Below are positions 50,136 through 59,477 of a stretch of DNA of 59,798 nucleotides, piece by piece. Location: the NCBI RefSeq assembly GCF_000428885.1, contig NZ_AUAU01000023.1:1-59798 (forward strand), in the 5' to 3' direction. The notes under the pieces were generated by a model. It ran no database searches. It was not told the DNA's origin and worked only from the letters and a program-made list of their open reading frames with translations. Source of the stretch: Geothrix fermentans DSM 14018 (GTDB lineage Bacteria > Acidobacteriota > Holophagae > Holophagales > Holophagaceae). Positions within the stretch are counted from its first letter, which is position 1; every line of letters starts with the position of its first letter. Made by a program: the position numbers and the translations under genes.

Positions 50136-50710
50136 GCCTCCTCCTCGCGCTCGGGGCCGCCGGCCTTGCGGAAGGCCCGGAGGATGATGTCGAGCCGCGC
50201 GCCCTCGGGGCTCTCCTCCAGGCGGCCGTCCCGCACGGCGAAGGGCAGCCCGGAGCCCTCCAGCTCGAGCATGAAGGCCTTGTGGTTGGCGTAGACGCCC
50301 ACGGCCACGAACTCCACGTCCACGGCCTCCAGGTCCGACCCACGGGTGCCTTCGCGGCTGGGCAGGCCGTACTTCACCGTCTGGAGACGGAGGCCGTGCT
50401 TCTTGGCCAGCTCATGGAGGGTCTTGCTCAGGCTCCACTGCAGTTCCCCGGCGGAGCCGCGGGGCAGGCGGGTTTCCAGGTTCTCGAGGGTGGCCTGGCC
50501 CCGCCGGATGCGGTCGGCCAGCTGCTGGAGGTCCTGGAGCTGCTGCATCTGCTGGTTGCGGTTCAGCTCGGCCTCCCGCTTGGCCTTCAGCTTCTGGGCC
50601 AGCTGCTGGGAGGCGTCCGGGAGGAGGAAGAAGGCCACGCCGAGGCCCAGGGCCAGGCCCAGTGCGCCCAGCGCCAGGCGAAGCCGGCTTGCGCGGAGAG
50701 GGCTGCTCAT
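50132..50710 (-). CDS. PilO-like protein
   Basis: 192 residues. Helix at ~12-30 (LALGALGLALGLGVAFFLL), a coiled coil (QQMQQLQDLQQLADRIRRGQ) and a ferredoxin-like C-terminal domain (LDIILRAFRKAG ending). This layout fits PilO/GspM, which pairs with PilN in the inner-membrane ring. It overlaps both flanking genes by four bases. Identification rests on order and architecture; sequence similarity by eye is low. Confidence 0.75.
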   Translation of the reverse strand: MSSPLRASRLRLALGALGLALGLGVAFFLLPDASQQLAQKLKAKREAELNRNQQMQQLQDLQQLADRIRRGQATLENLETRLPRGSAGELQWSLSKTLHELAKKHGLRLQTVKYGLPSREGTRGSDLEAVDVEFVAVGVYANHKAFMLELEGSGLPFAVRDGRLEESPEGARLDIILRAFRKAGGPEREEEA

Positions 50711-51555
50711 CGCGGGGGCCTCCTCGAACGGCGGAAGCCGCGGGTCGGAACCGATTCGTCATCCTCGCCCTGCGCGGGGCGGAGCTGGACTCCCTCCCGG
50801 CCGCCCGGAGTCAAGGGGGCGACGGGGACGTTCGGCGGAGGGGCCAGGCGGGACGCAGGCGCCGTGGCTTGAGTGGGGGCTGGAGCGGGTGCGGAGGGTG
50901 CCGGGCGGGCGGCGGGGGCGGGCCTGGGCGGCGGCGCGGGCGCCGGCGCGGCGGCCCCCATCTTGACGGGTCGCTGCTCGAAGGGCGGAGGCACGGCGGC
51001 GGCGGGCAGGCTCAGCTCGAAGTCCCAGCCGCCCCCCTGGCGCTCGGCCTCCCGCTCCAGGATCACCTCGGAGAAGACCGGCGCGGCGCGGAGCGCATCC
51101 ACGAAGGCCGCTTCGGCCTCGCGAGTCTGGGCCTCGCCCTTGAGCTTCATCACCACCTGCTGGGCGTTGCCGCGGGTCCGCTGGAGACCCTTGAGCCGCA
51201 TGCCCGGCACCATGCACTGCTCGAGCTCCGCGGTGACGCGCGACCAGGGCAGGCTGCGCTCCTGGAGGATGCGCTCGGCCAGCTTCCAGCGGGCCTGCTC
51301 GCGGGTGGCGTCCATGCCCTGGAGAGAGGCCTGGATCTGGGCCTCGGAGCGCGCGGCCCGCCGCGTCTCCTCCGTGAGGCTCACGGCGTCGCGGCCGGCC
51401 CGGCCGGCCTGGTGATAGGCCCGCCAGGTGAGGCCGAGGGAGCCCAGGAGGAAGACGGCGCCGAAACCGAGGGCCGCCCAGCCCAGGAGGCGGTGGCGCT
51501 GGCGCCAGAGGCTGGGGCGGGGGGCCAGGTTGAGGTGGAGGGCAGGAACGGCCAT
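50707..51555 (-). CDS. PilN-like protein with long Pro/Ala tail
   Basis: 282 residues. It starts with MAVPALHLNLAPRP, the PilN-type N-terminus that binds PilM (family I-N-L-L/A-P), then a helix (LLGWAALGFGAVFLLGSLGL), a coiled coil and a ferredoxin-like domain (~105-185). Residues ~190-282 are Pro/Ala-rich and end in a basic tail (RGFRRSRRPPR); ordinary PilN ends before this. It may reach the peptidoglycan or partners. Shares one base with the PilM-like gene. Confidence 0.78.
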   Translation of the reverse strand: MAVPALHLNLAPRPSLWRQRHRLLGWAALGFGAVFLLGSLGLTWRAYHQAGRAGRDAVSLTEETRRAARSEAQIQASLQGMDATREQARWKLAERILQERSLPWSRVTAELEQCMVPGMRLKGLQRTRGNAQQVVMKLKGEAQTREAEAAFVDALRAAPVFSEVILEREAERQGGGWDFELSLPAAAVPPPFEQRPVKMGAAAPAPAPPPRPAPAARPAPSAPAPAPTQATAPASRLAPPPNVPVAPLTPGGREGVQLRPAQGEDDESVPTRGFRRSRRPPR

Positions 51556-52286
51556 CAGGGCGTCTCCACCAGGGCGAAGCGGTCATCCAGGATGCGCGCG
51601 GGGATTCCAGCGTCCGGCCAGGCCGGGGCGCCCCAGATGGCCAGGCTCTGCGGGGTCCGGGACTCGCGCTGGAGGAAGGCGGCGCTGGGGGTGATGCGCT
51701 CCTCGATCCAGCCCTGGGGATCCAGGGGCTCTGTCCACTGGCGGAGCAGGCAGAGGGTCCGGCCCCAGGCCACCAGGGTGCCTGCGTAGCGGCCCTGGCC
51801 GGCGGGGCTCAGGGAGAGCAGCATGCCGGGGAGGTTCAGGGTCGGCGCCAGCAGGTTGTAGAGGTGCAGCCAGCGGGGCGTGATGGCGTGGAGGTTCCGG
51901 TCCAGCTTGAGGCCCAGCTGGAGCAGGGTCTCCCGGAACGACTCGGGGATGCCCGAGGCCAGCCAGATCCCCGGCTCGACCTCCAGGGCCTGGACGAAGT
52001 GGGGCTCCTCGAGGGCGAGGGCCTGGGTGAAGCGCCAGCGGAAGAAGGCCTCCTGGGCCTCGGCGCCCTTGGGCAGCTCCGTGAGGTCCCGCAGGAGGAC
52101 GGAGGGCGTCCACAGGTCGTCCAGCACCCAGCGGGTGGGTCCCTGGGGCAGGGCGGCCATGGCCTGGGCCAGCTGGTCCTCCGTTGGAAGGCCCGACAGG
52201 GCGCGCCGGTGGGTGCCCGCGTGGATCCGGTGGACCTCCAGCCACACCAGGGAAGTGACCGGGTCCTGGAGGAACGGCAGCCTCAT
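51555..52286 (-). CDS. Diverged PilM/GspL-position protein
   Basis: 243 residues from ATG 52286 (AGGGGGTGG upstream; a GTG at 52295 is possible). Pieces such as RWVLDDLWTPSVLLRDLTEL, FFRWRFTQALALEEPHFVQA and HLYNLLAPTLNLPGMLLSLS fit the actin-like fold of PilM/GspL in outline, but the family's nucleotide-binding G-I-D-x-G motif is missing and the protein is ~100 residues short. Assigned by gene order (first of pilM-N-O-P-Q). It may keep only the PilN-binding function. Confidence 0.62.
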   Translation of the reverse strand: MRLPFLQDPVTSLVWLEVHRIHAGTHRRALSGLPTEDQLAQAMAALPQGPTRWVLDDLWTPSVLLRDLTELPKGAEAQEAFFRWRFTQALALEEPHFVQALEVEPGIWLASGIPESFRETLLQLGLKLDRNLHAITPRWLHLYNLLAPTLNLPGMLLSLSPAGQGRYAGTLVAWGRTLCLLRQWTEPLDPQGWIEERITPSAAFLQRESRTPQSLAIWGAPAWPDAGIPARILDDRFALVETP

Positions 52287-52521
52287 GGCATCCACCCCCT
52301 GCTCCCCGCCGCCGGATTTGTGCAGGATGCCCCCGGCCGGGCGTCCGTCGCCGGTTCGCGCAGGGGGAGGCTGATGGAATGCACAGGCGACTCCTGACAG
52401 GACAGGGGAAGGAATCGAGTCTACCGGGCCGCCACCGGATTCCCAAGGGGACGGGGATCACGTCTGGTATGGAATGATGGAGGCAGATGTTCCCCATCCC
52501 CCTCCCCGGAGCGCTGACCGC

Positions 52522-55500
52522 GTGCGCCTGATCGCCCTCGAACTCCATGGTTTCAAATCCTTCGCCGACGCCCAGAAGCTCAGCTTCCCGGGCGGCATGA
52601 CCGCGGTCGTGGGCCCCAACGGCTGCGGGAAGTCGAACATCTCCGACAGCCTCGCCTGGGTGCTGGGCGAGCAGCGGGCCTCCATGCTCCGAGGGGCGGA
52701 GATGGCCGATGTGATCTTCGCCGGCACCGCCCAGCGCCGCCCCACGGGCCTCGCCGAGGTGAAGCTGGTGCTGGAGATGCCCGATCCCGCCCTGCCGGGC
52801 TCCACGCGGGAGGTGACCATCTCGCGCCGGCTCTACCGCGACTCTGGCAGCGAGTACCGCATCAACGGCCGCGAGGCCCGGCTCAAGGACGTGCAGGACC
52901 TCCTGCTGGACACGGGCATGGGCACCCGCGCCTACAGCTTCATCCAGCAGGGCCAGATCGACCTCATCCTCAGCAGCAAGCCCAAGGACCGGCGCCTGCT
53001 GCTGGAGGAGGCCGCGGGCATCACGCGCTACAAGCTGCGCCGGGCCGACGCGGAGAAGCGCCTGGACGAGACCCGGGCCAACCTCCAGCGGCTGGACGAC
53101 ATCCTCTTCGAGCTGAACAAGCAGATGGACTCGCTGCGCCGGCAGGCCGCGCGGGCCCGCAAGGCGAAGGAGCTCGACGAGCAGATCAAGGCCACCCAGC
53201 GGATCCTGCTGGCGGGCAAGGCCGTGGAGCTGGAGGCGGCCAAGCGGCGCATCCTGGATGACCTCGACCATGCCGAGCGGCGGGTGGCCGAGCTCACGGC
53301 CCAGGTCTCCGAGAAGGCCTCCGAGGTGGAGGCCCTGCGCCTCTCCGTGGACGAGCAGCAGCAGGCCCAGGCCAAGCGGGCGAGTGCCATCCTCGGCCTG
53401 GACCAGCGCCTCCAGCTGGCGGACCAGGAGCGCAGCTTCCAGGAGGACCGGCGGACCGAGGCGCGGGACCAGCGCGGAAGGCTGGAGGAGCACATCCAGA
53501 TGCTGGCGGCGCGTCTGGCCGAGTCCGGCGATTCCTTCGCCGCGCTGGAGGTCCAGCTCCGGGAGGCCGGCGCGCGGCTGGAGGGGCGGGAGGCGGAGCT
53601 GGCCAAGGCCGAGGAGGCCGTGGCCCTGGCCCAGGGCGGCCTCCGCCACGCCGAGGCAGAGCTCCACGGCCACCGCGAGCGCAAGGCCGAATCCCAGAAG
53701 GAGGCCCAGGCCCGCCAGAAGCAGCGCCTGGGACTCCAGACCCAGATCGCGCAGCTGGAAGGGCGCCTGGACACCCTCAACCACGAGGAGTCCGTCCGCG
53801 CGCCGCGCCTGGAGAGTCTCGAGGCCGAGGCGGGCCAGGTGGAGCGCTCCCTGGAGGGGCTGCTGTCCCAGCTCGAGCAGGCTGAGGAAGCGGCCCTGGA
53901 CCAGCGCCGCCGCGCCGAGCAGCTGGAGGAGGCCCAGCGGACCCTGGCCAAGGACCACCACCGGGCCGAAGCGGAACTGGATGCCGCCGAGCGGCGCTTG
54001 CGGCAGATCTCCGACCTGCTGGCCAAGAGCTTCGGGGAGGCCGAGCTGCAGAAGGGCCTCACGTGGCTGAAGGAGCAGGGCGTCCGGCCCCAGACCCTGG
54101 TGGACCTGCTCACGGTGGACGAGGCCCTGCGGCCCGACCTCGAGCGGCTGCTTGGCAGCTGGCTCCAGGTGCTGGCCGCCGACGAGGACCTGGCGGGCCG
54201 CGCGTCGTCGGCGCCGGGCCACCTGCTGCTGGCCCTGGAGGCCCAGGCGGAGCTGCCGCCCGTTCCCGAGGGCTGCGAAGCCCTTCGTGACCACCTCCGG
54301 TGGAGCGGCGCTGACCGTCCCCTGGGCGGCCTGCTGGACCGGGCCTTCCGCTGCTCCGATGAGCTCCTGCCAGCCCTGGCCCTGGCCCATCCGGACCTGG
54401 CCTTCGTATCGCCGGCCTTCGTGCGCCTGCCCTACGGCCCCGTTCAGCTGGGCGTGTCCGCCCCGGCGGCCTCGCCCCTGAAGCTGCGGGCCGAGCAGGA
54501 GGAGGCCCGGGCCACCCGCGAGGCCCTGTTGGACCGCATCGAGGACCTGGAGGCCCGGCGGGGCAAGGGCGGCGATGACAGCCGGGCCGCCCGCGAGCGT
54601 TCCGTGGAGATCGACGAGGATCTGCGGGCTCTTCGCCGCAGGACGGACACCCTGAAGGCGCAGCGCACGGCCCTCCAGGGCCAGCTCTCGGAGATCCGGG
54701 CCGCCAGCGAGCGGGCCGACGCCATGTGGGAGCAGATCGAGGCGGAGATCAAGGGGCTCCAGGGCCAGCTCCGGGAGCTGGAGGCCCTTCCGGAAGAAGC
54801 CCACGACCAGGCCCTGGAGGAGGCCATCCAGCAGGCGGAGACCGCCGTCCGCGAGGCCCGGCACCGGCTGGACGAGCGCCGCGACCAGCGGCTGGAGGCC
54901 GCGCGGGGCCGCGATGCGGCCTGGGCCGAGCGGGATGGCCACGAGCGGCACCTCCAGCTGGCCCAGCGGGGGCGCTTCGACCTGGAGGCCGAGCGGCAGC
55001 GCCTGGAAGTGGAGGCCGCGGAGCAGGGCAGCCGCATGGAGGCCTGTGTCCGCCGCCTGGCGGAGCTGGAGGGCGAATCCCAGGGACTGCTGGCGGAGCG
55101 GGAGGGCGTGCAGGCCCAGGCCCAGGAGGCCCAGCCCCGGCTGGAGCTGGACCAGGAGACCCTGCGGGTGCAGGAGCGGGCGGCCCGCGAGTTCCAGGAG
55201 GCCCTGGAGAACGCCCGGGCCCAGCACCAGGAGGTGCTCATCCACGGCGCCCAGGTGCAGGGCAGCCAGGAGGCCCTGGCCAAGGAAGTCGAATTGGCGC
55301 TGGGGCTCGACATTCCCGCCTTCCTCGCGGGCATCAGCGACGCCGAGCGCGAGGCCTGGGTGGAGGGGGAGCTGGTCCACCAGACGCGCCTGAACGAGCT
55401 GCAGGGCCGGCGCATGGACCTGGGCGGGGTGAACCCCCTGGCCATCCAGGAGCTGGAGGAGGCCGAGACGCGCCTGGCCTTCATGAACGAGCAGCGGGCG

Positions 55501-56031
55501 GACGTCACCGCCGCCATCGGGAACCTGGAGTCCACCATCCAGGAGATCAACGCCACCAGCGAGGAGCGGTTCCGCGAGGCCTTCGACTTCGTGAACACCC
55601 GCTTCCAGGAGGTCTTCCGCGAGGCCTTCGGGGGCGGCCAGGCCCACCTGAGCCTGGAGGATCCCAAGAACCTCCTGGAGTGCGGCATCGAGATCACCGC
55701 CCAGCCGCCTGGCAAGACCGCCAAGGCCCTCACCCTGCTGAGCGGCGGCGAGAAGGCCCTGACGGCCATCTCCCTCCTCTTCGCCATCTTCCACTTCAAG
55801 CCCAGCCCCTTCTGCGTGCTGGACGAGGTGGACGCGCCCCTGGACGAGGCCAACGTGGGCCGCTTCGCCGCCATGGTCCAGAAGATGAAGGCCGATACCC
55901 AGTTCATCGTCATCACCCACCAGAAGCCCACCATGGTGGCGGCGGACACCCTCTACGGCGTCACCATGGAGGAGGCCGGCTGCTCCCGCCTGGTGAGCGT
56001 CCAGCTTCGCGAGGCCGAGGCCCTGGTGTGA
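52522..56031 (+). CDS. smc: Chromosome partition protein SMC
   Basis: 1169 residues from GTG 52522, where the family start (VRLIALELHGFKSFADA) begins; ATG 52474 would add 16 unusual residues. Walker A GPNGCGKSN at ~31-39, Q-loop FIQQGQIDLILSSKP, two long coiled coils, a hinge at ~500-660, signature LLSGGEKALTAISLLFAIF near 1072 and Walker B FCVLDEVDAPLDEANV near 1098. It loads on DNA with ScpA/ScpB and organises the chromosome. scpAB are not in the window. The hinge is somewhat diverged but no break is present. Confidence 0.96.
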   Translation: MRLIALELHGFKSFADAQKLSFPGGMTAVVGPNGCGKSNISDSLAWVLGEQRASMLRGAEMADVIFAGTAQRRPTGLAEVKLVLEMPDPALPGSTREVTISRRLYRDSGSEYRINGREARLKDVQDLLLDTGMGTRAYSFIQQGQIDLILSSKPKDRRLLLEEAAGITRYKLRRADAEKRLDETRANLQRLDDILFELNKQMDSLRRQAARARKAKELDEQIKATQRILLAGKAVELEAAKRRILDDLDHAERRVAELTAQVSEKASEVEALRLSVDEQQQAQAKRASAILGLDQRLQLADQERSFQEDRRTEARDQRGRLEEHIQMLAARLAESGDSFAALEVQLREAGARLEGREAELAKAEEAVALAQGGLRHAEAELHGHRERKAESQKEAQARQKQRLGLQTQIAQLEGRLDTLNHEESVRAPRLESLEAEAGQVERSLEGLLSQLEQAEEAALDQRRRAEQLEEAQRTLAKDHHRAEAELDAAERRLRQISDLLAKSFGEAELQKGLTWLKEQGVRPQTLVDLLTVDEALRPDLERLLGSWLQVLAADEDLAGRASSAPGHLLLALEAQAELPPVPEGCEALRDHLRWSGADRPLGGLLDRAFRCSDELLPALALAHPDLAFVSPAFVRLPYGPVQLGVSAPAASPLKLRAEQEEARATREALLDRIEDLEARRGKGGDDSRAARERSVEIDEDLRALRRRTDTLKAQRTALQGQLSEIRAASERADAMWEQIEAEIKGLQGQLRELEALPEEAHDQALEEAIQQAETAVREARHRLDERRDQRLEAARGRDAAWAERDGHERHLQLAQRGRFDLEAERQRLEVEAAEQGSRMEACVRRLAELEGESQGLLAEREGVQAQAQEAQPRLELDQETLRVQERAAREFQEALENARAQHQEVLIHGAQVQGSQEALAKEVELALGLDIPAFLAGISDAEREAWVEGELVHQTRLNELQGRRMDLGGVNPLAIQELEEAETRLAFMNEQRADVTAAIGNLESTIQEINATSEERFREAFDFVNTRFQEVFREAFGGGQAHLSLEDPKNLLECGIEITAQPPGKTAKALTLLSGGEKALTAISLLFAIFHFKPSPFCVLDEVDAPLDEANVGRFAAMVQKMKADTQFIVITHQKPTMVAADTLYGVTMEEAGCSRLVSVQLREAEALV

Positions 56032-56343
56032 CGGAATGGGTGGTGGGAAGCCTTTTCGCCCCCCGCTTCGCGCAGGGAAAGGGCACTCGTCCTGTCAATG
56101 CGAAAGAAAGCGTAAATTGTGGAAAACCCCTTCCAGGGGAAAATGGCTGAATTCCGTGATTGTCGTTAATGCAAGTATTGATTTGAAACGATTTGCATAA
56201 ACACGCCGAGACGTTGAAAGCCCCGCGAAACCCATCGTGTGACAGGATTTAGGCCCTTCGGGAGGGCCCAATCCACAGGCTTTTCCACAGCACCGCGGTG
56301 TCGGTTTGTAACTAGCTGGTAACCCTGGAGTGACGGGGGTGTG
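56032..56343. other. AT-rich 312-bp gap between convergent genes, with DnaA-box-like motifs
   Basis: About 42% GC over 56101-56220 in an otherwise ~68-70% GC window. TTTTCCACA (one mismatch to TTATCCACA) occurs on the minus strand at 56126-56118 and on the plus strand at 56281-56289; CAATCCACA lies at 56269-56277. An imperfect inverted repeat pairs 56165-56177 with 56190-56202 (10 of 13). A hairpin (ggccct / agggcc) is near 56252-56268. No gene is visible. Both flanking genes end here, so promoters are not expected. Confidence 0.6.
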
Positions 56344-57885
56344 TCAGCTCTTCATCTCGGCGGCGAGGAACTCGGGGCGCAGCCATTCGTGGAGAGTCTC
56401 CTCCCCCACGCCCAGCTTGGTGAGGTGCTCGGTGGCCATCTTCATGCTCTGGCCCGCATCGCGGCAGATGAGCAGCCGCTGCTTCCAGGCCTCGATGGCG
56501 CGGTCCCGGAGCTCGGGCTCGCCCTGCTCCATGCGCTTCTCCAGCACGAAGCCCAGGTTGTTGGCGGCCTTCCGGTGGCTGGACTCCAGGCTCAGCGCCT
56601 TCGCGTAGGCCTCCGTGGCCTCCTTGAGGCGCCCGGCCACTTCCAGGGCCACGCCCCGGGCGTTCCACACGTCGGAATCATCGGGGGCCAGGGCCATGGC
56701 CTGGTCCACCATGCCCATCTGATCCTCGCAGCGGTTGGCGAAGCGGTAGACCTCGGACAGGCCCAGGTAGGCGCTGTACTCGCTCGGGTCGTTCTCCAGG
56801 GCCTGCAGGAAGGCCTGCTCGGCGGCGGGTCCCTGCCGGGTCTCCACGAGGGCATAGCCGAGCTGGACCTGGAGGTCCGCGGCGTCGGGCTCGCGCATCA
56901 GGGCCTCGCGGTAGCAGCGGAGGGCGTCCTCCCAGCGGCCCTCCTCCCGGGCCATGTCGCCCAGGGCGGCCCAGGGATTCGAGGCATCAGGATCCGTCTC
57001 CGTGGCCAGGCTGAAGTAGGAGACGGCGCCTTCGCGGTCCCCCATGTCGCGCTTCAACTCGCCCAGCAGGGCCTGCGCTTCCGCCAGCACGGGAGCCGGG
57101 GGCGCCAGGAGCATCAGGGCGTGGAGCTGGCCCTGGGCCAGTTCCAGGTGGCCCTGCTCGCTGAAGATCTCCGCGAGGATGAAGTAGCTGGCGGGATCGC
57201 ACACATGCAGGCTGCGGGCCCGGTTGATGCACCGCAGGCCTTCGGCGAGCTCGCCGCGCTTGAGGAGCATCTCGCCCAGGGCGTGCCAGCCCCAGTAGTA
57301 GGACCCGTCGGTCTGGAGGGCCGCCACCAGCTGCGCCTCGGCGCCGGCCCAGTCCGCCAGCTGGTCCATGGCGATGGCGAGCAGGCGGAGCGTGCGGGGA
57401 TCCTTGGGACGCAGGCTCAGGGACTTGAGCAGCCAGGCCTTGGCCTCGGCGGCGTGCCCGCGGTGGAGCTGCACGAGGCCCGCCAGCTCCAGGGCCTTGG
57501 GGTCGTGCCCGTCGAGGGCCAGGGCCTGCTGGAGGGCCAGCTCGGCACCGTCGACATCCTGCAGGAGGAGCCGCAGGTAGCTCAGGTTGCGTAGGTGGCC
57601 CCCGTGACCCGGATGCTCGTCCCGAAGGGATTCGAGCTGTCCCAGCAGCTCCAGGCCCTCCTCCTCCTCGGCGGTGTCGCTGAAGCAGAGGAGGCGCTCG
57701 AACCAGGCCTCCGCATGGGAGCGGTCCTCCACCAGGAGCTGGTCCAGGATCTCCTGGGCCTCTCCGTGGCGCGCGCGCCCGTTGAAGGCGCGGGCCAGCT
57801 TGAGGCGGTCTTCGAACGATGTCCCGGCGGCGGTCTTGATCGCCGTCAGGTCCGGGTCGAGCAGCTTGATCCAGGGCCGTGCCAT
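56344..57885 (-). CDS. Tetratricopeptide repeat protein
   Basis: 513 residues from ATG 57885; the frame goes 18 codons further up without a ribosome site. At least nine TPR motifs of 34 residues, for example ADLQVQLGYALVETRQGPAA, SDVWNARGVALEVAGRLKEA and YYWGWHALGEMLLKRGELAE. No signal peptide or membrane helix. It is a soluble scaffold; binding partners cannot be read from the sequence. The C-terminal ~70 residues are helical but not TPR. Confidence 0.9.
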   Translation of the reverse strand: MARPWIKLLDPDLTAIKTAAGTSFEDRLKLARAFNGRARHGEAQEILDQLLVEDRSHAEAWFERLLCFSDTAEEEEGLELLGQLESLRDEHPGHGGHLRNLSYLRLLLQDVDGAELALQQALALDGHDPKALELAGLVQLHRGHAAEAKAWLLKSLSLRPKDPRTLRLLAIAMDQLADWAGAEAQLVAALQTDGSYYWGWHALGEMLLKRGELAEGLRCINRARSLHVCDPASYFILAEIFSEQGHLELAQGQLHALMLLAPPAPVLAEAQALLGELKRDMGDREGAVSYFSLATETDPDASNPWAALGDMAREEGRWEDALRCYREALMREPDAADLQVQLGYALVETRQGPAAEQAFLQALENDPSEYSAYLGLSEVYRFANRCEDQMGMVDQAMALAPDDSDVWNARGVALEVAGRLKEATEAYAKALSLESSHRKAANNLGFVLEKRMEQGEPELRDRAIEAWKQRLLICRDAGQSMKMATEHLTKLGVGEETLHEWLRPEFLAAEMKS

Positions 57886-57913
57886 GTGATGCCTCGTGAG
57901 GGGTTCCAGGGTA

Positions 57914-58840
57914 TCACCCAAGCGCAGCGGCCAGCCCATCGCAGAGCAGCCGCGACATGGCCTCGCGGGTCTCCACCGTGGCGGATCCCAGATGGGGCAG
58001 GAGGACCGCGCGGGGGGCCTTCAGCCAGCGAGGGTTGATGCGCGGCTCGCCCTCGAAGACGTCGAGGCCCACGCCGCCCAGGCGGCCGGACTCCAGCAGG
58101 TCGATGGCGGCGTTCTCATCCATGATGCCGCCGCGGGCCGTGTTGATGACCACGGCGCCTTCGGGGAGCGTCTCCAGGGCGGCGCGGTCCAGCAGGCCGC
58201 GGGTCTGGTCCGTGAGCGGGCAGTGGAGGGACAGGACGGCGCTCCGGGGGAGCAGGTCCGCCAGGGGCAGGCGGGGCGCCCGGCCCGCACCGAAGTCCAC
58301 CTCGCCGCCGCGGCCCTCGCGGTCCCAGAACAGGGGCCTCATGCCCAGGGCCTGGGCGCGCCGGGCGAAGGCCTGGCCGATGGGCCCGCTGCCCAGGAGG
58401 CCACACTCCTTGCCCGCGAGGCCGGGGCCCATCAGCAGGTCCGGCGCCCAGCCCTGCCACTGGCCGGAGCGCACCAGGGCCTCGCCTTCGGCCACCCGGC
58501 GGGTGAGGGCCATGAGCAGGGCCAGGGCGATGTCCGCCGTGGCGTCCGTCAGCACGCCGGGCGTGTTCACCACGGCGATGCCCCGGGCCTGGCAGGCCTT
58601 CAGGGGCAGGTGGTTCACGCCCACGGAGTAGGTGCCGATGGCCTTCAGCTTCGGTGCGGCCTCGAGATCCGCCTCGGTGATGGGCTCCGAGAGCATCACC
58701 ACCAGGGCCTCGGCCTCGGGCAGGGCGGCGTTCCACTCGGGAGAACGGAAGGCGGCCAGGCGCAGCTCCGGGAAGCGCGCGCCGAGCTCGGTCAGGGCGG
58801 GTCCGACGAGGGGGGAGGTGGAGAGGATGCGTGTGGTCAT
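57914..58840 (-). CDS. D-2-hydroxyacid dehydrogenase (glyoxylate/hydroxypyruvate reductase type)
   Basis: 308 residues. NAD(P)-binding GLLGSGPIGQAFARRAQALG, substrate-side YSVGVNHLPL, TPGVLTDATADIALALLMAL, and catalytic Arg, Glu and His in NTARGGIMDE, EGEPRINP and LLPHLGSATVETR. TDATAD is typical of glyoxylate/hydroxypyruvate reductase GyaR/GhrB. It reduces a 2-keto acid to the D-hydroxy acid. Its start overlaps the ruvA stop by four bases; a functional link to ruvA is not expected. Confidence 0.92.
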   Translation of the reverse strand: MTTRILSTSPLVGPALTELGARFPELRLAAFRSPEWNAALPEAEALVVMLSEPITEADLEAAPKLKAIGTYSVGVNHLPLKACQARGIAVVNTPGVLTDATADIALALLMALTRRVAEGEALVRSGQWQGWAPDLLMGPGLAGKECGLLGSGPIGQAFARRAQALGMRPLFWDREGRGGEVDFGAGRAPRLPLADLLPRSAVLSLHCPLTDQTRGLLDRAALETLPEGAVVINTARGGIMDENAAIDLLESGRLGGVGLDVFEGEPRINPRWLKAPRAVLLPHLGSATVETREAMSRLLCDGLAAALG

Positions 58841-59424
58841 CGCTGCAGGGCCTTCAAGGCAAGGCGGATGGCCTCCGCCAGGGGCGGCTTCGAAGTGCGG
58901 AGGTCCGCCACTACCGGCAGCACCACATCCTCCTTGAAGCCAAGATTCGTCAGGGCGGAGCGCAGGCTCTCCTCCCAGGGGTCGCCTGCCGGCCCGCCCG
59001 CCAGGCCTTCCAGACCCGCCAGGCCGCCCAGCTTCTCCGACAGTTCGAAGCACATCTTCTCGGCGGTCTTCTTCCCCACGCCGGGGATGCGGGTGAGGGC
59101 CTTCACGTCCCGGCCGCGGATGGCCCGCACCAGGTCCTCGAGGCTCAGGGCGCCCAGGGCGGCCAGGGCCAGCTTGGGGCCCACACCATCCACCTTCACC
59201 AGCAGCCGGTACAGTTCCCGCTCCTGGGTGGAGGAGAAGCCCAGCAGGGCGATCTCGTTCTCGCGCACCAGCAGCTCCGTATGCAGCACCACCTGGGCTC
59301 CCGCCTCCGGCAGCAGGCCGTAGGTGGAGAGGCTGATGGCCGCGGCGTAGCCCACGCCCCCGCACTCGACGAGGGCCAGGTTCGGCAGCTTCTGGATGAG
59401 TTCCCCGCGCAGGCGTCCGATCAT
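58837..59424 (-). CDS. ruvA: Holliday junction DNA helicase subunit RuvA
   Basis: 195 residues. N-terminal OB domain (MIGRLRGELIQKLPNLALVE), two helix-hairpin-helix motifs (VDGVGPKLALAAL and IPGVGKKTAEKM) and the C-terminal RuvB-binding domain (LRSALTNLGFKED, LAEAIRLALKAL). RuvA holds the four-way junction for RuvB-driven branch migration. ruvB and ruvC are not next to it. The IS481 element begins about 30 bases before its ATG, so its native promoter has probably been displaced. Confidence 0.96.
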   Translation of the reverse strand: MIGRLRGELIQKLPNLALVECGGVGYAAAISLSTYGLLPEAGAQVVLHTELLVRENEIALLGFSSTQERELYRLLVKVDGVGPKLALAALGALSLEDLVRAIRGRDVKALTRIPGVGKKTAEKMCFELSEKLGGLAGLEGLAGGPAGDPWEESLRSALTNLGFKEDVVLPVVADLRTSKPPLAEAIRLALKALQR

Positions 59425-59477
59425 CCTTCGAGGATACCTGAGGCGGGACGGCCCTAGATGTAACTGCCAAGGAGGTT

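Noticed and set aside
51583-55920. Very long open frame (1445 codons) on the minus strand opposite smc
   Set aside because: It is antisense to a clear SMC protein. GC-rich codons leave the opposite strand open. The translation is Gly/Leu/Gln/His-rich and shows no domain.
56165-56202. Possible dif (XerCD) site in the AT-rich gap
   Set aside because: An inverted repeat exists, but arm length, spacer (12) and sequence do not fit the 28-bp dif pattern well. Kept only as part of the replication-site finding.
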